The notes under the pieces were generated by a model. It saw nothing but the letters and a program-made list of their open reading frames with translations, ran no database searches and was not told the origin of the DNA. The position numbers and the translations under genes were made by a program. DNA of 51,051 nucleotides from an uncultured Elusimicrobiales bacterium. Lineage in GTDB: Bacteria; Elusimicrobiota; Elusimicrobia; Elusimicrobiales; Elusimicrobiaceae. Location: contig CALUYP010000036.1 in assembly GCA_944325055.1 (NCBI GenBank), forward strand, positions 1-51,051. Reading direction: 5' to 3'. The first letter of the stretch is position 1. Each line of letters starts with the position of its first letter. Positions 43,199-51,051 of the stretch are shown here, piece by piece.

Positions 43199-43202
43199 GA
43201 AA

Positions 43203-43278
43203 TGGTGGACGTGATCGGGATCGAACCGACGACCTCCTCGTTGCGAACGAGGCGCTCTCCCAGCTGAGCTACACGCCC
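43203..43278 (-). tRNA. tRNA-Ala (anticodon CGC)
   Basis: A 76-nt cloverleaf read on the minus strand. The acceptor stem GGGCGTG/CACGTCC contains the G3-U70 pair, the alanine identity element. The anticodon arm is CCTCG-TTCGCAA-CGAGG with anticodon CGC (reads GCG). The T arm has GGTTCGATCC. Discriminator A and an encoded CCA end the gene. Confidence 0.96.
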
Positions 43279-43321
43279 AAAAATCGGAGTTCCCTGTTTG
43301 GGATTCACTTCTGATATGTTT

Positions 43322-43330
43322 ATTATACCA
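43322..43330 (-). promoter_or_regulatory. Extended -10 promoter of tRNA-Ala
   Basis: TGG followed by TATAAT (43327-43322), about 44 nt before the mature tRNA 5' end. The -35 is poor. Confidence 0.55.
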
Positions 43331-43419
43331 TATCCGAAATCAAAAAGAAAATTTTTTCTTCTGCTGATACATTTACTTTTTCTTCACGTTATTTTCTTTC
43401 CGCTTCCAAAAAGTTACAA

Positions 43420-43425
43420 TATAAT
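43420..43425 (+). promoter_or_regulatory. -10 element of asnS
   Basis: TATAAT at 43420-43425 with no good -35. A GAGGAAA ribosome binding site lies before the ATG at 43453, so this mRNA has a normal short leader. Confidence 0.45.
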
Positions 43426-43452
43426 AAATCTTTTATTTTTATCGAGGAAACT

Positions 43453-44751
43453 ATGTCCAGCAAAATTCGCGTCAAAGACGTCGGCCAATATTTGGGCCAA
43501 GAAATCACTCTGAAAGGATGGCTGTATAATAAACGTTCCAGCGGCAAATTGCACTTCCTGCAGTTGCGCGACGGAAGCGGTATTATCCAATGCGTTATGT
43601 TTAAAGGGGATGTTTCTGCCGAACAGTTTGACCTTGGCGATAAGGTAACACAAGAATCTTCGATTATCGTTACAGGCACTGTACGCGAGGACAAACGTTC
43701 TCCTTTGGGATTTGAATTAGGCGTCAAAAATTTGGAAGTGCTGCAAATGGCCAAAGATTACCCCATTTCTCCTAAAGAACACGGACCGGATTTCCTGATG
43801 CAAAACCGTCATTTATGGCTTCGTTCCGCTAAACAAACCGCTATTTTACGCATCCGGGACGAAATTATCTTTGCGATTCGTGAATACCTGCATAAAAATG
43901 GATTTATTTTATCCGACTCGCCCATTCTAACCCCCGCCGCTTGCGAAGGAAAAAGCACCTTGTTTGAAACGGACTATTTCGGAGAAAAAGCCTTCTTATC
44001 CCAAAGCGGACAGCTTTACGCTGAAGCCGCCGCAATGGCTTTAGGACGCACTTATTGCTTCGGCCCCACCTTCCGCGCTGAAAAAAGCAAAACACGCCGT
44101 CATTTGACCGAGTTCTGGATGGTTGAGCCTGAAGTCGCTTATAATGATCTGGACGACAATATGGATCTGGCTGAAGACTTTATCAAATATATCGTACGCC
44201 AAGTACTCCAAAATTGTGCAGACGATTTAAAAACCCTGGAACGCGATACTTCCAAACTGCAGGCAACTGTTGAGAAAAAATTCCCCCGTATTGATTACAC
44301 CGATGCCATTGAAATTCTGCACAAGAAAGGGAATGACACCCCTTGGGGCGGTGATATTGGCGGAGATGAAGAAACTTTGTTGGGAGAGGACTATGATACC
44401 CCAATTATGATTCACCGTTATCCAGCCGCTATCAAAGCCTTCTATATGAAACGGGATCCTAAAAATCCTAAAGTGGTATTGGCTGTAGACGTGATCGGAC
44501 CGGAAGGCGCCGGCGAAATTATTGGCGGCAGCGAAAGAGAAGCCGACTACGATACCCTGCTGGCCCGCATGCAGGAACAAGGCTTAGATCCCAAAGGATA
44601 CGATTGGTACTTGGATTTACGCCGCTATGGAAGCGTTCCCCATGCCGGATTTGGTATGGGAATTGAACGGATGGTCCGCTGGATTTGCGGACTTCAACAC
44701 GTACGGGAAACGATTCCTTTTGCCCGTATGATGGACAAAATCCATCCGTAA
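43453..44751 (+). CDS. asnS: Asparaginyl-tRNA synthetase
   Basis: Class IIb synthetase, 432 aa. The N-terminal OB fold contains [24 protein letters not shown]. The catalytic core has motif 2 [21 protein letters not shown], where the HLTEFWM... form is typical of AsnRS rather than AspRS, and motif 3 [12 protein letters not shown]. There is no GAD insertion, consistent with AsnRS. GAGGAAA precedes the ATG. Its presence means the cell can make Asn-tRNA directly. Single gene with its own terminator. Confidence 0.94.
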   Translation: MSSKIRVKDVGQYLGQEITLKGWLYNKRSSGKLHFLQLRDGSGIIQCVMFKGDVSAEQFDLGDKVTQESSIIVTGTVREDKRSPLGFELGVKNLEVLQMAKDYPISPKEHGPDFLMQNRHLWLRSAKQTAILRIRDEIIFAIREYLHKNGFILSDSPILTPAACEGKSTLFETDYFGEKAFLSQSGQLYAEAAAMALGRTYCFGPTFRAEKSKTRRHLTEFWMVEPEVAYNDLDDNMDLAEDFIKYIVRQVLQNCADDLKTLERDTSKLQATVEKKFPRIDYTDAIEILHKKGNDTPWGGDIGGDEETLLGEDYDTPIMIHRYPAAIKAFYMKRDPKNPKVVLAVDVIGPEGAGEIIGGSEREADYDTLLARMQEQGLDPKGYDWYLDLRRYGSVPHAGFGMGIERMVRWICGLQHVRETIPFARMMDKIHP

Positions 44752-44767
44752 GCTGTATTTTTACCGA

Positions 44768-44797
44768 AAAACCCTGGAGAATATTCCGGGGTTTTTT
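44768..44797 (+). terminator. Terminator of asnS
   Basis: Eleven-bp stem AAAACCCTGGA (44768-44778) / TCCGGGGTTTT (44785-44795) with one T-G pair, followed by T-run. Confidence 0.85.
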
Positions 44798-45042
44798 CAT
44801 CATAAATTACGGACCCAAACCCCAAAACAGAAGAAAAAATCCATCAAAAAGAGGTGCTTCCCTATAAATTTGGCTGGTAGATAAAAACGCTGGAATTTTG
44901 AAGTAAAAACCTAAGGTATAAGCCCGAAAAGTTTCATATCACTAAAAAAGATCCTCTTCATAAACCAAGACCGAAACGGTTATTTCTTCCTTGCCATATT
45001 TTATCGAACCCACCTCTTCCCCTCAAATGGTTTTCTAAATAT
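44798..45042. other. Gap without a supported gene
   Basis: AT-rich spacer between the asnS terminator and the next terminator. A frame open from about 44900 to 45080 on the plus strand lacks a start codon, ribosome binding site and recognisable homology, so I do not call it. It could be a decayed gene remnant. Confidence 0.4.
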
Positions 45043-45079
45043 AAAAACTCCCGAATACGAAATAATCGGGAGTTTTTTT
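45043..45079. terminator. Bidirectional terminator after ankyrin gene
   Basis: ACTCCCGA (45047-45054) / TCGGGAGT (45066-45073) with A-run before and T-run after, suiting both strands; it mainly ends the minus-strand operon. Confidence 0.85.
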
Positions 45080-45093
45080 AAAATGAAAATAAT

Positions 45094-46827
45094 TTAGCGC
45101 GTCAACGTTTTTGCCTGTGCCGGCTTGGCTTTGCATTCCTGCATTAAATCCGCAGGCGTTTTGTATCCCACAATATTTGATTTTTTGCTGATTCCTCCGT
45201 CTTTAGCGCCAATGGAAATCAAATAATCATAAATCTCTTTATTACACGCCAAAGCCGCATATCCAAGCGGCGTCATCGGCATAGCGTTTTTCTGTGGTGC
45301 AGCGCGATATTCCAACATCATGGCCAAACGGCCTTCTTTACGGGCTAAGTTTACCAAATGCTTCAGCATCTCCAGGTTTTGGCTATTTACCGCCACATGA
45401 AACACATTGCCTTGCGGAGAAGATTCAAACAAACGGGCCATATTATCCACTAAATAAGTAACCATTTCCGTATTTCCGTTTTGTACGGCTATAAATAACG
45501 GCGTATATCCGGCTTTGTCCTTTTTAAAAACGGCCGCTTTATTAGATGCAATTACTTTCTTGGCTAATTCCATATCACCCGTCTGGGCCGCGGTAAAAAG
45601 ATCATCTTCCGTTACAGGTTTATTTTGTGTTTGGTTCGCCTCTAAAGTGGGAATTTCACGTCCTTCCGCCTTGGCCTTCGCGATTAAGGCGGCATTATCC
45701 TGTTCAATCACGCTGTTTTTAACTTCCCTTAAATCTTTATTGAACCATTCCAACACTTGTCCGCGTTTATTTTTACGGGCAATCATATACGGGATTAAAC
45801 CGTCTTTAGCGGCAATAGTCGGATCCGCATCCGCCGCCAGCAAGCGGCGTACCACTTCTTCATATCCTTTGGAAGCCCCCCAATATAAAGCCGTTTGACC
45901 CAATTTATTTTGCATATTTACATCCAACGGCGCCTGCATCGTTTGCGGTTTTAATAACTCCCGGATAATTTCCGGATGATTGTAGCGGGCGGCATAAATA
46001 AGCGCCGTATTCCCATCGTTGTTGGCTGCATTTACATCGGCGCGGTACGCCATTAAAGACTGTACGCTCGGCACATCACCCAGTGAAGCCGAAATAATAA
46101 GAGGCGTATTTCCCTTTCTATTCTTAACATTCGGATCCACTCCCCCCTTCAGCATAGCCAATACCCCCATCGCATTTTTTTGCGCGCTGGCACGGAATAA
46201 ATAGTCCGAATTTAACCCTTCATGCACCCCGCTGGCTAGAAACAAATCAATAAATTCAGGCATTTTCTTCTCCAACGCCAAATACATGGGAGAATGATTA
46301 TAATTGTTCTTTGCGTTTATATCCGCCCCCGAATATACCAACAAACGGATAATCGCCGGAAAATTGCCATACAAACTTCTTAATAAGGCCGTATCTTTAT
46401 TAAAAGCATTCACTTTATTTACATCCGCTCCGCTTAAAATAAGTTGTTGCACGGCTTCCAAATTCCCCATTGTCGCCGCCGCCACAATTAAAGGGTCCCC
46501 TTTGCTGTTAACGATATTCGGATTATTGGCAGTCTGGTTATTTAAAATATCCAAAAAGGTTTGCGTGTCTTTTTTTTGCAAGGCTTCGGTAGCATCGTCG
46601 GCAATTTCGGTAGGCGTTTTGACCACTACAATTTTGTCAAATTTTCCGCTTTTTTTGCCGGGAGTATAGCCGCTTTTAAACGTAAAAGCAAGCATTAACA
46701 CAACAGGTATCGCCGCTATAATGGCTAATGTGACAAGAGGTTTTTTAGTCAACACAGAAAATACTTCCGGCATTTTCTTTTCCGACGAAACATTTTCTTT
46801 CGTAGAATCTTTTTGATTCGGAAGCAT
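45094..46827 (-). CDS. Membrane-anchored ankyrin-repeat protein
   Basis: A 577 aa protein with a short cytoplasmic N-terminus, one membrane segment (about residues 31-47) and then about ten ankyrin repeats, mostly 30-34 aa, with consensus pieces such as GNTPLIISASLGDVPSVQSLM, GNTALIYAARYNHPEIIRELL and GYTPLFIAVQNGNTEMVTYLV. A charged linker at about 360-400 splits them into two blocks. The topology suggests a periplasmic repeat domain that binds other proteins; the partner is unknown. It has an AGGAG site and follows rnc by 11 nt, so it is the last gene of the yceD-acpP-rnc operon, an unusual partner for these genes. Confidence 0.85.
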   Translation of the reverse strand: MLPNQKDSTKENVSSEKKMPEVFSVLTKKPLVTLAIIAAIPVVLMLAFTFKSGYTPGKKSGKFDKIVVVKTPTEIADDATEALQKKDTQTFLDILNNQTANNPNIVNSKGDPLIVAAATMGNLEAVQQLILSGADVNKVNAFNKDTALLRSLYGNFPAIIRLLVYSGADINAKNNYNHSPMYLALEKKMPEFIDLFLASGVHEGLNSDYLFRASAQKNAMGVLAMLKGGVDPNVKNRKGNTPLIISASLGDVPSVQSLMAYRADVNAANNDGNTALIYAARYNHPEIIRELLKPQTMQAPLDVNMQNKLGQTALYWGASKGYEEVVRRLLAADADPTIAAKDGLIPYMIARKNKRGQVLEWFNKDLREVKNSVIEQDNAALIAKAKAEGREIPTLEANQTQNKPVTEDDLFTAAQTGDMELAKKVIASNKAAVFKKDKAGYTPLFIAVQNGNTEMVTYLVDNMARLFESSPQGNVFHVAVNSQNLEMLKHLVNLARKEGRLAMMLEYRAAPQKNAMPMTPLGYAALACNKEIYDYLISIGAKDGGISKKSNIVGYKTPADLMQECKAKPAQAKTLTR

Positions 46828-46838
46828 AACCCCTCTCC

Positions 46839-47510
46839 TTATTTCTTTTTCTTCAATTCTTCTAAAGCCGCCCGTGCAGCTGCCTGCTCCGCCAGTTTTT
46901 TATTCCGCCCTTTTCCAACACCTAACTCTTTGCCATCCAAACTTACCCGTACCGTAAACACTTTATCATGTTCCGGCCCTACTGTTTGGATGACTTCATA
47001 TACCGGCGTATGTTTGCCTCTTTTCTGCAGAAATTCCTGTAATACGCTCTTAAAATCTTGTGCATCCTGGGTAAGCGGCTGAGTTTTGACCCACGGCAAA
47101 ATCACCTTTTCCGCCGCGTCATAACCCCCGTCAATATAGACCGCGCCGATTACCGCTTCCACGGCATTGGAGATGATGCTGTCGCGCTCTCTGCCGCCCG
47201 TAGCCAACTCGCCATGGCCCAAGCTCATAAACCGGCCCAAGCCCAGCTCCTTGCCCCAAAGATACAGGTTCCGCCTAGAAACTAAGTTAGACTTAATTTT
47301 AGAAAGCACCCCCTCTTCTACATGAGGGCATTGGTTGTAGATATAATCTGCAACAATGGCTCCTAATATACTGTCTCCCAAGAATTCCAGCCGCTCGTTA
47401 TGCTTCGAACTGCGGTGCTCCCCGGAAAAAGACTTATGAGTGAGTGCTTCCTTTAAAACGGCCTTATCTTTAAAGCTATATCCTATGATATGCTCTATAT
47501 CCGTATACAC
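46839..47510 (-). CDS. rnc: Ribonuclease III
   Basis: Double-strand-specific endoribonuclease acting in rRNA processing and RNA decay, 223 aa (E. coli 226). The catalytic signature NERLEFLGDSILG is followed by the second acidic site in AVEAVIGAVYIDGG. The C-terminal double-stranded-RNA-binding domain runs from about 150 to 220 (FKSVLQEFLQKRG, then KELGVGKGRNKKLAEQAAA). It begins 2 nt after the acpP stop, so it is cotranscribed with fatty-acid genes, an arrangement common in bacteria. Confidence 0.96.
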   Translation of the reverse strand: MYTDIEHIIGYSFKDKAVLKEALTHKSFSGEHRSSKHNERLEFLGDSILGAIVADYIYNQCPHVEEGVLSKIKSNLVSRRNLYLWGKELGLGRFMSLGHGELATGGRERDSIISNAVEAVIGAVYIDGGYDAAEKVILPWVKTQPLTQDAQDFKSVLQEFLQKRGKHTPVYEVIQTVGPEHDKVFTVRVSLDGKELGVGKGRNKKLAEQAAARAALEELKKKK

Positions 47511-47512
47511 AA

Positions 47513-47758
47513 TTAATTTTTGGCGTTTTGTTCAATGTATTCAATCGCTTCGCCGACGGTTTTAATTTTTTCGGCTTTTTCATCCGGAATATCAATTTTG
47601 AATTCGTCTTCCAACGCCATAATCAGCTCCACCGTATCCAAGGAATCCGCGCCCAAATCATTAACAAATTGAGCTTCCGGTTTTACTTGGTCAGCTTCTA
47701 CTCCCAGTTGTTCCACAATAATATTCTTTACTCTTTCTTGCACGTTTTCTACAGACAT
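47513..47758 (-). CDS. acpP: Acyl carrier protein
   Basis: Acidic 81 aa carrier protein for fatty-acid synthesis. The phosphopantetheine attachment Ser39 lies in [10 protein letters not shown], the conserved DSL motif at the start of helix II, followed by [16 protein letters not shown] precedes the ATG. It lies between fabG and rnc, the usual plsX-fabG-acpP order with fabD and fabF absent from this position. Confidence 0.97.
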   Translation of the reverse strand: MSVENVQERVKNIIVEQLGVEADQVKPEAQFVNDLGADSLDTVELIMALEDEFKIDIPDEKAEKIKTVGEAIEYIEQNAKN

Positions 47759-47805
47759 TTTTGTCCTCCGGTAATTAAAAGGGGCTTACCCTTGTTACAA
47801 TTTTA

Positions 47806-48549
47806 TCAAATATAAAGCCCGCCATTGACGGCGAGGATATGCCCCGTAATATACGAAGCATCTTCGCTGGCCAAGAACATTACTGCTTTGGCGATGTCCT
47901 GCGTCTTTGCAAATCGTTTTAAAGGAACGGCTTCTAAAGCTTTTGCCTTTACCTCTTCCGGCAGCGCCTCTGTCATTGCCGTCTGCACAAAACCGGGCGC
48001 TACCGCATTGATGCGTACCCCGCGGGAACCAAATTCTTTGGCAAAGGTTTTCGTTAAACCGATTATTCCCGCTTTGCTCGCTACATAATTGGCCTGCCCC
48101 GCATTGCCCATCTCCCCTACCACAGAAGAAATATTTACAATATTGCCGCTCCTTTTTTTAAACATAATTTTTAACGCCGATTTTGACATTAAAAACGTCC
48201 CTTTCAAATTGACGGCAATCACTGCATCCCAATCTTCTTCGCTCATCCGGACAGTCAAATTATCCTTCGTTATCCCCGCATTATTTACAAGCACATCCAA
48301 AGAACCGAACTCTTTTACCGTATCCTGCACAAACTGTTCACATTCCTCCGCTTTGGATACATTGACTTGCTGCGTATACACTTTTACTCCATAACCGCCC
48401 AGTATTCCTTCCGCCTGTTTCAAAGCTTCCGGGTGGGTGCCGCACACCGACAAATTAGCACCTGCTTTCGCAAATTCTTCCGCAATCGCCAATCCGATTC
48501 CGCGCGTCGCGCCGGTAATCATAACGGTTTTACCCTGAAAATCCGACAT
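47806..48549 (-). CDS. fabG: 3-oxoacyl-[acyl-carrier-protein] reductase
   Basis: NADPH-dependent reductase of the fatty-acid elongation cycle, 247 aa. Short-chain dehydrogenase motifs: cofactor loop TGATRGIG, the NNAG segment in VLVNNAGITKDN, the catalytic Ser in NISSVVGEMGN, and Tyr-x3-Lys in NYVASKAG. The C-terminus GHILAVNGGLYI is typical of FabG. Its ATG and the plsX stop meet at 48549, so they are coupled. No fabD lies between plsX and fabG. Confidence 0.96.
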   Translation of the reverse strand: MSDFQGKTVMITGATRGIGLAIAEEFAKAGANLSVCGTHPEALKQAEGILGGYGVKVYTQQVNVSKAEECEQFVQDTVKEFGSLDVLVNNAGITKDNLTVRMSEEDWDAVIAVNLKGTFLMSKSALKIMFKKRSGNIVNISSVVGEMGNAGQANYVASKAGIIGLTKTFAKEFGSRGVRINAVAPGFVQTAMTEALPEEVKAKALEAVPLKRFAKTQDIAKAVMFLASEDASYITGHILAVNGGLYI

Positions 48550-49592
48550 TACGCTTCCTCCTGATGGATTTCTTTCTCAATTTGATCAAAAACAGGTTTC
48601 AAAGCCGCTATTTTCGACGCAATATCCCCAATAAAATCTTTTTCCACCAACCGGGCCGCCGTCTTGATGGCGTTATAAATGGCAAAATCGTTCGATTTAC
48701 CGTGGGAAATGATGGCTACCCCGTTTACCCCTACCAGCGGCGCCCCTCCATAACAATCCGGATTGGTATGATTCTTGACCGCCTTAAAAGCACCTTTAGA
48801 TAAAAGCGCGCCCAAAACAGCCAAAGGACGTTTTTTGATTTCGCGCTTAATCATATGAATCATCGTTTTAGCCAAACCTTCCGCCATTTTTAAAACGATA
48901 TTCCCCACAAAACCGTCACAAACGATCACGTCCGTATCACCGGTATTGATGTCGCGTCCTTCCACGGTGCCTCTAAAGTTTACGCCTATTTCACGCATAT
49001 GCGGAACCGTATGCTTGACTAAAAAGTTGCCTTTTGTCTCCTCTTCTCCAATCGATAAAACGCCCACCGTAGGAGCGGGAATATCAAACACCTTCTGCAT
49101 ATAAGCCGACCCCATCACCGCAAATTGCAGCAGATGAATCGGTTTACAATCGGCGTTAGCGCCACCGTCCAATAACAAACTTACGCCTTTATAAGTGGGC
49201 ATGGGCGTAGCAATAGCCGGACGTTGGACCCCCTTAATCCGTCCCATCCCAAACAACGCCGCTACCATAGCGGCGCCGGAATGACCGGCAGACACAAATG
49301 CGTCCGCCTGCTTCCGGCGTACTAAATTGGCGCATACCAAAATACTCGCATCTTTTTTATTGCGGCATTCTTTGGCCGGTTCGGCATTCATATCTATAGT
49401 CAACGGGGCGTGGACAATAGATATATTTTTAGGCGTTTGTTGATAGCCTAACGCAGCAAGTTCACGGCGCAAAACAGCCTCGTCCCCCACCAAGATAATC
49501 TCTAAACCAAGATCCTTGGCGGCTTTCAAAGCGCCCAATACATTGGGTTTTGCGCCGAAATCTCCGCCTAATGCGTCTAAGGCTATTTTCAT
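48549..49592 (-). CDS. plsX: Phosphate acyltransferase PlsX
   Basis: Enzyme converting acyl-ACP to acyl-phosphate, the first step of the PlsX/PlsY route to phosphatidic acid. 347 aa (typical 330-356). Conserved features: ALDALGGDFGAKPNVLGAL at the N-terminus, SAGHSGAAMVAAL, TPMPTYKGVSLLLDGGAN, DVIVCDGFVGNIVLK and YGGAPLVGVNGVAIISHGKS. It lies 10 nt after rpmF, the classical yceD-rpmF-plsX linkage. Confidence 0.96.
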   Translation of the reverse strand: MKIALDALGGDFGAKPNVLGALKAAKDLGLEIILVGDEAVLRRELAALGYQQTPKNISIVHAPLTIDMNAEPAKECRNKKDASILVCANLVRRKQADAFVSAGHSGAAMVAALFGMGRIKGVQRPAIATPMPTYKGVSLLLDGGANADCKPIHLLQFAVMGSAYMQKVFDIPAPTVGVLSIGEEETKGNFLVKHTVPHMREIGVNFRGTVEGRDINTGDTDVIVCDGFVGNIVLKMAEGLAKTMIHMIKREIKKRPLAVLGALLSKGAFKAVKNHTNPDCYGGAPLVGVNGVAIISHGKSNDFAIYNAIKTAARLVEKDFIGDIASKIAALKPVFDQIEKEIHQEEA

Positions 49593-49602
49593 ATCAAACC
49601 GT

Positions 49603-49812
49603 TTATTTGGCTTCTTCAGCCGCTTCGGCTTTCGTTTTCTGCGCCACGACTACTCGGTCTTTATAGAACCCGCAGGTCGGACAGACGTTGTGCGGCAATC
49701 TGGGAGATTTGCAATTCGGGCAGGCTACGAGCTGCGGTAATTCCACCCCGGAATTGTGAGATCTTCTCATATCCCGGCGGGAACGAGTATGTTTTTTCTT
49801 TGGATTCGGCAT
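49603..49812 (-). CDS. rpmF: 50S ribosomal protein L32
   Basis: Zinc-ribbon ribosomal protein of 69 aa. The N-terminus MPNPKKKHTRSRRDMRRSHN is diagnostic for L32. The zinc ribbon is CPNC...CPTC. A short acidic-basic Ala/Lys/Glu tail follows. CAGGAGT precedes the ATG. It follows the YceD gene, with plsX downstream. Confidence 0.96.
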   Translation of the reverse strand: MPNPKKKHTRSRRDMRRSHNSGVELPQLVACPNCKSPRLPHNVCPTCGFYKDRVVVAQKTKAEAAEEAK

Positions 49813-49856
49813 TGGTTTAACTCCTGTTTTACTCTAGTAAAATTCAAAAAGAATTC

Positions 49857-50351
49857 TTACTTAAATTTTCCTTTTAACTCAGCAAAAGGCGACAAACTGA
49901 CCGGCTTACATCCGCATTCAGCGGTATTTAAGTCCTGCCCGCACTGGGGACACAGCCCCTTGCAGTCAGGCTTGCATAAAAAACGGATATCCTCCGTTAA
50001 AGCCAGTGTTTGCCTTACCAGTAACATTATATCAATTATTTCCGACTTGTTGCTATATGTTTCCAAAAATTCTTCGGCAAAATCCTGTTCCGTCATCTTC
50101 AGACACCGCGCACACTGCACCAAACGTTTCCCGGCGATTTTCCCTTTGACCAGTATCTCTTTTGAAGCCACGGAAAAAGAAAGCGAAACCGTTACGCTGG
50201 TAATTTTATTGGGTTGTGTAAAAACATCGCTGAAATATTTCGGGCTCAACTGCGCCGTACACTCCAGTCCGCCCAACCGCAAAATATCAGCCGTCTTAAA
50301 TTGTAAATCCTGTGGAACATCATAATCATGATAAAACGCATTTTCAGTCAT
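49857..50351 (-). CDS. yceD: YceD/DUF177 family protein (large ribosomal RNA accumulation protein)
   Basis: Protein of 164 aa of the DUF177 family, linked in other bacteria to 23S rRNA accumulation and typically encoded beside rpmF. The family core is visible: a Cys pair CARC (about 105-108) and the cysteine-rich C-terminal motif DCKGLCPQCGQDLNT followed by CGC, which could bind zinc. It is the first gene of the fatty-acid operon. No ribosome binding site; TGT-TAAAAT ends 6 nt before the ATG, so a leaderless mRNA is predicted. Confidence 0.88.
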   Translation of the reverse strand: MTENAFYHDYDVPQDLQFKTADILRLGGLECTAQLSPKYFSDVFTQPNKITSVTVSLSFSVASKEILVKGKIAGKRLVQCARCLKMTEQDFAEEFLETYSNKSEIIDIMLLVRQTLALTEDIRFLCKPDCKGLCPQCGQDLNTAECGCKPVSLSPFAELKGKFK

Positions 50352-50357
50352 ATTTAT

Positions 50358-50366
50358 ATTTTAACA
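50358..50366 (-). promoter_or_regulatory. Leaderless-type extended -10 promoter of the yceD-rpmF-plsX operon
   Basis: TGT followed by TAAAAT (50363-50358), 6 nt before the ATG at 50351. Confidence 0.6.
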
Positions 50367-50433
50367 ATTTTTCCCATACGCCGGCATATATGAACCTTTC
50401 TCTATTAATCGAGATAGGCCAACACACGAAATA

Positions 50434-51051
50434 TTAATTCTCTTTCTCGAACTGACGCTCTAATGCGGCTACGTCAATCATCCCGTTTCCTTGGGCGATA
50501 TCGGGCAGACCGGGTATTTTAACGGAGGCCTTTTTGAGAGCCTCTTTTACTTCCTGTACCGTAGGATAGCGTCCTAATTTCCGCTGGAGCCCTTCTACCG
50601 CCAGAGCCGCCGCCGCACTGACAAATCCAGCCGCCGCGGAAGTACCGCTCATCAACGTATAATCTCCATCCGCAGAAGTCGTATAGATCCGGTCCCCGGG
50701 TGCGATAAATTCTATCTCAGGGCCATAAGCCGAATTGGAATAAAGAGTTTTACCGTCCGCCGCCAACGCACTGACCGCAATGACCGTATCCAAATCTGCC
50801 GGATAAAACACTCCCGGAAATCCAAAATTCCCAGCCGGAGAAACGATTGTAACACCCGAATCATGCGCACGGTTAATGGCATGGGTAAGCGCCGCGTAGC
50901 CTCCGCCTGAAACGCCATAGCTTAAATTAATCACGGTAATTTTGTCCGCGGGATTTTGCTCATTATACGTTAAAATCGTGTTAATGGCTGCCGCGGCGGC
51001 CTGCGGACCAATTAAACGACTTCCGTCATCAATTTTATAGACTAATAAAGC
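50434..51051 (-). CDS. Subtilisin-like serine protease (S8 family), N-terminal part outside window
   Basis: Open frame running off the right edge; 205 residues of the C-terminal part are visible, continuing upstream of the GTG at 50934 without a stop. It contains VINLSYGVSGGGY, the oxyanion-hole Asn in SPAGNFGFPG and the catalytic Ser in SGTSAAAG. The Ser motif is unusual: the Pro that normally follows GTS-x-A is Gly and the next His is Phe. The catalytic Asp and His lie beyond the edge, so activity cannot be judged. A short C-terminal stretch after the core ends DVAALERQFEKEN. No terminator is evident. Confidence 0.8.
   Translation of the reverse strand, partial: ALLVYKIDDGSRLIGPQAAAAAINTILTYNEQNPADKITVINLSYGVSGGGYAALTHAINRAHDSGVTIVSPAGNFGFPGVFYPADLDTVIAVSALAADGKTLYSNSAYGPEIEFIAPGDRIYTTSADGDYTLMSGTSAAAGFVSAAAALAVEGLQRKLGRYPTVQEVKEALKKASVKIPGLPDIAQGNGMIDVAALERQFEKEN

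Noticed and set aside
43102-43308. Reading frame across the tRNA-Ala gene
   Set aside because: It overlaps the tRNA on the same strand and is a chance product of tRNA sequence.
44900-45081. Possible gene in the asnS-ankyrin spacer
   Set aside because: The frame is open for about 60 codons but has no start codon or ribosome binding site and runs into the terminator.

Overview
The window looks like chromosome from a host-associated Elusimicrobiota bacterium (Elusimicrobium-like). I infer this from the combination of a Gram-negative envelope (YidC with a periplasmic domain, several lipoproteins), an isolated class III pseudopilin-like gene of the kind abundant in that phylum, and moderate G+C. 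No 16S gene is present, so the placement is not proven. There are no phage genes, insertion sequences or CRISPR arrays; almost everything is housekeeping or envelope biology.

Layout. 1-6.1 kb (+): family 4 uracil-DNA glycosylase, a degenerate PriA, two DUF805 membrane proteins, tyrS, mltG. 6.1-8.4 kb (-): a Zn/Cd efflux P-type ATPase with its ArsR/SmtB repressor and a clear operator; then a lone pilin gene (+). 9.1-21.9 kb (-): a continuous gene run mnmE-mnmG-rsmG-[zinc metallopeptidase]-rsmH-ftsL-ftsI-murF-mraY-ftsW-murG, which joins the tRNA-modification genes to the division/cell-wall cluster. 22.1 kb (+): an iron-sulfur flavoprotein. 22.7-26.5 kb (-): the classical rpmH-rnpA-yidD-yidC-jag set, with recO diverging from it. 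27.6-28.9 kb (+): two tandem paralogous secreted proteins of unknown function. 29.0-32.7 kb: a HAD phosphatase (-) and glyQ-glyS (+). 32.8-33.3 kb (+): an orphan noncoding transcription unit of about 490 nt with its own promoter, long-range pairing and a strong terminator. 33.3-39.8 kb: lipoprotein, lipA, a TPR-SpoIID protein, and a pair of coiled-coil envelope proteins that share a repeat. 40.1-44.8 kb: hisS-aspS (-), tRNA-Ala(CGC) (-), asnS (+). 45.1-50.4 kb (-): a fatty-acid/phospholipid operon yceD-rpmF-plsX-fabG-acpP-rnc ending in a membrane-anchored ankyrin protein. The right edge cuts a subtilisin-like protease.

Two things stand out. The first is the orphan structured RNA at 32.8-33.3 kb, which I cannot assign to RNase P, tmRNA, SRP or 6S RNA. 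The second is a recurrent promoter design: a -10 hexamer, mostly of extended TGn-TATAAT/TAAAAT type, lies only 6-7 nt upstream of the ATG of at least eight genes with no Shine-Dalgarno sequence. This predicts leaderless mRNAs for many housekeeping genes, while downstream operon members carry normal AGGAG sites.
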